NCBI RefSeq assembly: GCF_900086725.1
Contig: NZ_LT574836.1
Span: forward strand, 576,034-640,033
Length of the DNA: 64,000 bases
Direction of reading: 5' to 3'
DNA from: Bariatricus massiliensis
GTDB lineage: Bacteria > Bacillota > Clostridia > Lachnospirales > Lachnospiraceae
Shown here: positions 61,216-64,000 of the stretch, piece after piece
How the letters are laid out: each line of letters opens with the position of its first letter
Numbering within the stretch: position 1 is the stretch's first letter
The notes under the pieces: model-generated
Told to the model about the DNA's origin: nothing
Seen by the model: only the letters and a program-made list of their open reading frames with translations
Databases searched by the model: none
Program-made: the position numbers and the translations under genes

Positions 61216-61233
61216 TTGACTTTTATATGTCAA
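61216..61233 (+). promoter_or_regulatory. Putative Rex operator
   Basis: TTGACTTTTATATGTCAA has 7-4-7 dyad symmetry with TTG and CAA ends (six of seven arm positions pair), as in Rex sites (TTGTTAAN4TTAACAA). It spans the -35 and spacer of the rex promoter. Confidence 0.4.
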
Positions 61234-61244
61234 TTTAATATAAT
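61216..61244 (+). promoter_or_regulatory. rex promoter
   Basis: TTGACT (61216-61221) and TATAAT (61239-61244) are separated by 17 bases. Confidence 0.82.
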
Positions 61245-61278
61245 AAAGTTTAGAAAAATAAGGAAGGTGGATGCTAGG

Positions 61279-61926
61279 GTGGAAGAAAGAGAAATATCTC
61301 AGGCCGTTATAAGAAGACTTCCGAGGTACTATCGTTATCTTGGGGAACTGCTTGAACATGGAGTAGAGCGCATTTCCTCCAACGATTTGAGTAAGAGAAT
61401 GAAAGTCACAGCGTCCCAGATACGTCAGGACCTCAACAATTTCGGCGGATTCGGACAGCAGGGCTATGGGTATAATGTTAAATATTTATATACAGAAATC
61501 GGCAAGATTTTAGGTCTCAACGAGAATCATAATATTATAATAATCGGAGCCGGTAACCTTGGGCAGGCGCTGGCTAACTATTCTGCATTTGAGAGCAGGG
61601 GTTTCATTTTAAAAGGGATTTTCGATGTCAATCCAAGGCTCACAGGCGTGACCATCCGTGGGATTGAGATTCGTATGATGGAAGACTTGAAGGACTTTGT
61701 CAGAGAGAACGATATTGAAATCGGGGTGCTTACCATTCCGAAGACTAAGGCGGTAGAGGTCGCCAATCTTTTAGTGGATAACGGTGTAAAGGCAATCTGG
61801 AACTTTGCGCATACAGATTTGAATCTGCCGGACAATATTATCGTAGAGAATGTACATTTATCTGAAAGTTTGATGAGACTGTCTTACAACATTACCCGCT
61901 ACAACGAAGAACATAAGAATGATTAA
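61279..61926 (+). CDS. rex: Redox-sensing transcriptional repressor Rex
   Basis: The 215-residue repressor senses NADH/NAD+ and controls fermentation genes. The N-terminal winged helix (about 1-75) has RLPRYYRYL and SQIRQDLNNFGGFGQQGYGY; the Rossmann domain has IGAGNLGQALANY and DVNPRL; the C-terminal swapped helix SLMRLSYNI closes it. I choose the GTG start at 61279, eight bases after GGAAGGTGG. An upstream TTG start would lie in the -35. It is divergent from the ABC-F gene and precedes nnr. Confidence 0.95.
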   Translation: MEEREISQAVIRRLPRYYRYLGELLEHGVERISSNDLSKRMKVTASQIRQDLNNFGGFGQQGYGYNVKYLYTEIGKILGLNENHNIIIIGAGNLGQALANYSAFESRGFILKGIFDVNPRLTGVTIRGIEIRMMEDLKDFVRENDIEIGVLTIPKTKAVEVANLLVDNGVKAIWNFAHTDLNLPDNIIVENVHLSESLMRLSYNITRYNEEHKND

Positions 61927-61937
61927 AATCAATTAGA

Positions 61938-61972
61938 AACGTGTAGGGAAAAGACAGACATCCCTGCACGTT
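61938..61972 (+). terminator. Hairpin after rex
   Basis: AACGTGTAGGG and CCCTGCACGTT (61938-61948 with 61962-61972, one G-U) form an 11-bp stem with a 13-base loop. The T-run is weak, so attenuation or stability are possible. Confidence 0.55.
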
Positions 61973-62023
61973 CTATCGTTTAAGGCGGAAAAGTGCGGTA
62001 CAAAGTGGAAAGAAGGGAATAAT

Positions 62024-63595
62024 ATGCGGTATATAGTGACGGCTGCCCAGATGAAGGAAGCAGATATGCGGACGATTCATGACGTGGGAATCCCCTCTCT
62101 GGTACTGATGGAGAGGGCGGCACTCTCCTGTATCAATATCATGAAGCAGGAGGGAGTAGATATCTCCAATCCCCTCATTGTCTGCGGCTCGGGCAACAAC
62201 GGCGGAGACGGTTTCGCGATAGCCAGACTCCTCTCGGAGGAAGGAATTTTTGCGGACGTAGTGTTAGTGGGAAGAATGGAATCCCGGAGTGAAGAGACGA
62301 GAACACAGATGGAAATTCTGCGAAATCTTGGCGTGTCCGTGGGAAACTGTTTGCCTGACAGGGAATATAGTGTTATTATAGATGCAGTGTTCGGCATCGG
62401 CCTTACACGACCAATAGAAGGAACATACAAAGAAATTATAGAGCAGATGAATTCCTATGATGCAGAGAAAGTAGCAGTCGATATCCCGTCCGGGATATGT
62501 GCGGACACAGGGAAAGTGCTGGGGACTGCTTTTAAGGCAGATATCACGGTAACGTTTGCGTATGCGAAACGCGGCCATATCTTTTATCCCGGAAGTGAGC
62601 TGTGCGGGCAGGTATTTGTCATGCCGATTGGGATTGAAGCTCCGGGGCTTGGCAAGGTGCAGGACGTCAGCTTTGCGCTGGATATGGAGGATATTTGGAA
62701 GCTTAAACCGGAACGCCCCGCGGATTCCAATAAGGGATGCTTTGGGAAGATGCTTCTGGTCGCCGGGAGCAAAGGGATGTGTGGCGCGGCTTATTTGAGC
62801 GCCGGCGCCGCCTATGCGGCAGGGGCAGGATTAGTGCGTGTCTATACGGAGGAGTCCAACAGAGAGATTCTGCAGGGACTCTTGCCCGAGGCTGTCCTCA
62901 CGACGTATGATGAAAGGGACGGTGAATCCGCAGTCCGACAGCTTGCAGAGCTGCTCGACTGGGCGGATGTGGCCTGCATGGGCTGCGGCCTCGGAAAAGG
63001 AAGGACGGCAGTAATGCTTACAGAGGCATTGCTGGAGTTTAACCGAAAGCCTTGTGTCCTGGATGCGGATGCATTGAATATTTTAGGAGAGAACCATGGA
63101 TTGATGGAAATCCTGAAATCGGCTAAGGCAGACTATATATTGACGCCGCATATGAAAGAGATGTCACGGCTTGCCGGACATACGGTACAGGAATGGAAAA
63201 AAGAGCGGGTGGAACTCGTGAGGGATTTTGTGAAGGAATATCCCGCAGTATGTGTATTGAAAGACGCAAGGACACTTGCTGCCGCAAGGGAAAAGCAGCT
63301 TTTTATCAATACTTCAGGTAATGCTGCCATGGCAAAAGCGGGGGCCGGAGATGTACTTGCGGGATTGACAGCAGGACTGCTGGCGCAAGGCCTGCCGGGC
63401 TGGGAAGCCGCGGTTCTGGGTGTTTATCTTCACGGGCTTGCCGGTGAACGTGCCGCTGCCGATAAGGGAATGTACAGTGTACTGGCCCGGGATATCATAG
63501 ACGGAATAGGAATGACATGGAAGAGTTTGGAGGAACAGCATGAAGACTTACAGCAGAATACGTGCAGTCATAGATTTGGACGCAGTAAAGCATAA
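62024..63595 (+). CDS. nnr: Bifunctional NAD(P)H-hydrate epimerase/dehydratase
   Basis: A 523-residue fusion that repairs hydrated NAD(P)H. The N-terminal YjeF_N epimerase (about 1-215) has VCGSGNNGGDGFAIARLL and VDIPSGICADTG; the C-terminal ribokinase-like dehydratase (about 225-510) has GKMLLVAGSKGMCGAAYLSA, DADALN, LTPHMKEMSRL and the catalytic AGAGDVLAGLTAGLLAQG. Start ATG 62024 has GAAGGGAATAAT before it. Its last 56 bases overlap alr. It follows rex, which has a related NADH theme, perhaps by chance. Confidence 0.95.
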   Translation: MRYIVTAAQMKEADMRTIHDVGIPSLVLMERAALSCINIMKQEGVDISNPLIVCGSGNNGGDGFAIARLLSEEGIFADVVLVGRMESRSEETRTQMEILRNLGVSVGNCLPDREYSVIIDAVFGIGLTRPIEGTYKEIIEQMNSYDAEKVAVDIPSGICADTGKVLGTAFKADITVTFAYAKRGHIFYPGSELCGQVFVMPIGIEAPGLGKVQDVSFALDMEDIWKLKPERPADSNKGCFGKMLLVAGSKGMCGAAYLSAGAAYAAGAGLVRVYTEESNREILQGLLPEAVLTTYDERDGESAVRQLAELLDWADVACMGCGLGKGRTAVMLTEALLEFNRKPCVLDADALNILGENHGLMEILKSAKADYILTPHMKEMSRLAGHTVQEWKKERVELVRDFVKEYPAVCVLKDARTLAAAREKQLFINTSGNAAMAKAGAGDVLAGLTAGLLAQGLPGWEAAVLGVYLHGLAGERAAADKGMYSVLARDIIDGIGMTWKSLEEQHEDLQQNTCSHRFGRSKA

Positions 63596-64000
63596 TATAA
63601 AGATGATGCACGCCCGTTTACAGAAGGGTACAAAGATTACGGCAGTGGTCAAAACAGACGCATACGGCCACGGCGCCGTGCCTATCGCGAGAATGTTGGA
63701 GGATATGGAAGAAATATGGGGCTTTGCGGTGGCCACGCTGGATGAAGGGACAGTGCTGAGAAATGCAGGGATAAAAAAACCGATTCTCTGTCTTGGATGT
63801 ATTTTCCCGGATCAGTTTGAGGCTATGATCGCTCAGGAGATACGGATGACGACTTCTAATCTGGAGCTGGCGCGGCTCGCGTCGTATAAGGCACAGAAGA
63901 TGGGCAAAAATGCCATATTTCACATAAAACTTGACACAGGCATGTCGCGTCTGGGATTTCCGGCCGATGAGGAGAGTGCCGCCGCGATCATGGAGGTAAG
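63540..64000 (+). CDS. alr: Alanine racemase (5' part, continues past the window)
   Basis: The first 153 residues are visible. The enzyme interconverts L- and D-alanine for peptidoglycan. The PLP lysine K38 is in AVVKTDAYGHGA (canonical AVVKADAYGHG) and the start RAVIDLDAVKHNIK is typical; IKLDTGMSRLGF is the later family motif. ATG 63540 follows TTGGAGGAACAGC. It starts inside nnr (56-base overlap), implying coupling. The gene is cut by the window end, not by mutation. Confidence 0.95.
   Translation, partial: MKTYSRIRAVIDLDAVKHNIKMMHARLQKGTKITAVVKTDAYGHGAVPIARMLEDMEEIWGFAVATLDEGTVLRNAGIKKPILCLGCIFPDQFEAMIAQEIRMTTSNLELARLASYKAQKMGKNAIFHIKLDTGMSRLGFPADEESAAAIMEV

Noticed and set aside
61216..61278. 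TTG at 61216 as the rex start
   Set aside because: It is the first base of the -35 element and would precede the transcription start.

Overview
The window reads as chromosomal DNA of an anaerobic, endospore-lineage Gram-positive, most likely a gut Lachnospiraceae (Clostridium cluster XIVa type). The evidence is the gene content and family flavour: Rex, a BcrAD/BadFG-type dehydratase-activase giant protein, a high-molecular-weight rubredoxin, an iscR-nifS-nifU cluster with mnmA, a SpoIIM-like and a SpoVB-like protein, a Re-citrate-synthase-like enzyme, and a type IV pilus cluster. Strong AGGAGG ribosome-binding sites and sigma-A promoters (TTGACA-17-TATAAT type) precede most operons. The species cannot be named from sequence alone.

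Layout. 1-7044: a type IV pilus operon (pilC, a fused PilM-PilN protein, a PilO-like protein, pilB, pilT, a prepilin with an added C-terminal domain). 7081-13711: Nudix hydrolase, a SpoIIM-like protein behind a sigma-E-like promoter, a NYN-LOTUS RNA-binding-type protein, an Rpn/PD-(D/E)XK protein in a gene-poor patch, a GNAT acetyltransferase, glutamate racemase, a dense cluster of hairpins, and a SpoVB-like flippase. 13837-17839: iscR-nifS-nifU-mnmA-PHP phosphatase, with an inverted repeat at the iscR start that looks like an autoregulatory operator. 17959-24747: lower glycolysis (gap, pgk, tpiA, a HAD phosphatase, gpmI), with three exact-period 101-bp tandem repeats between pgk and tpiA and a divergent flavin reductase-rubredoxin gene carrying a Fur/PerR-like box. 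25001-28641: aminotransferase, then antiporter, SRPBCC and membrane-XRE genes. 28697-32974: a 1425-residue dehydratase-activase protein on the minus strand. 33247-36854: rhomboid-like pseudoprotease, pyruvate kinase, diaminopimelate decarboxylase. 36925-37007: tRNA-Leu(CAA). 37114-42377: polA, coaE, walJ-like, ACT protein, DegV. 42441-45184: tmcAL divergent from mgtE. 45331-55715: ackA, then the classic yceD-rpmF-plsX-acpP-rnc-smc-ftsY order, ilvA and a DUF1653 gene. 55878-59183: putative Re-citrate synthase, GntR/FCD regulator and isocitrate dehydrogenase, a likely oxidative citrate branch to 2-oxoglutarate. 59205-64000: ABC-F ATPase divergent from rex, then nnr and the start of alr.

Most of the window is housekeeping. 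I saw no CRISPR array, prophage, insertion sequence, rRNA or recognised defence system. The least explained features are the 101-bp repeats, the hairpin cluster after murI, the pilin with an extra domain, the pseudo-rhomboid with a zinc ribbon, and several operator-like palindromes sitting on promoters of metabolic genes. All promoter and hairpin positions were read by eye.
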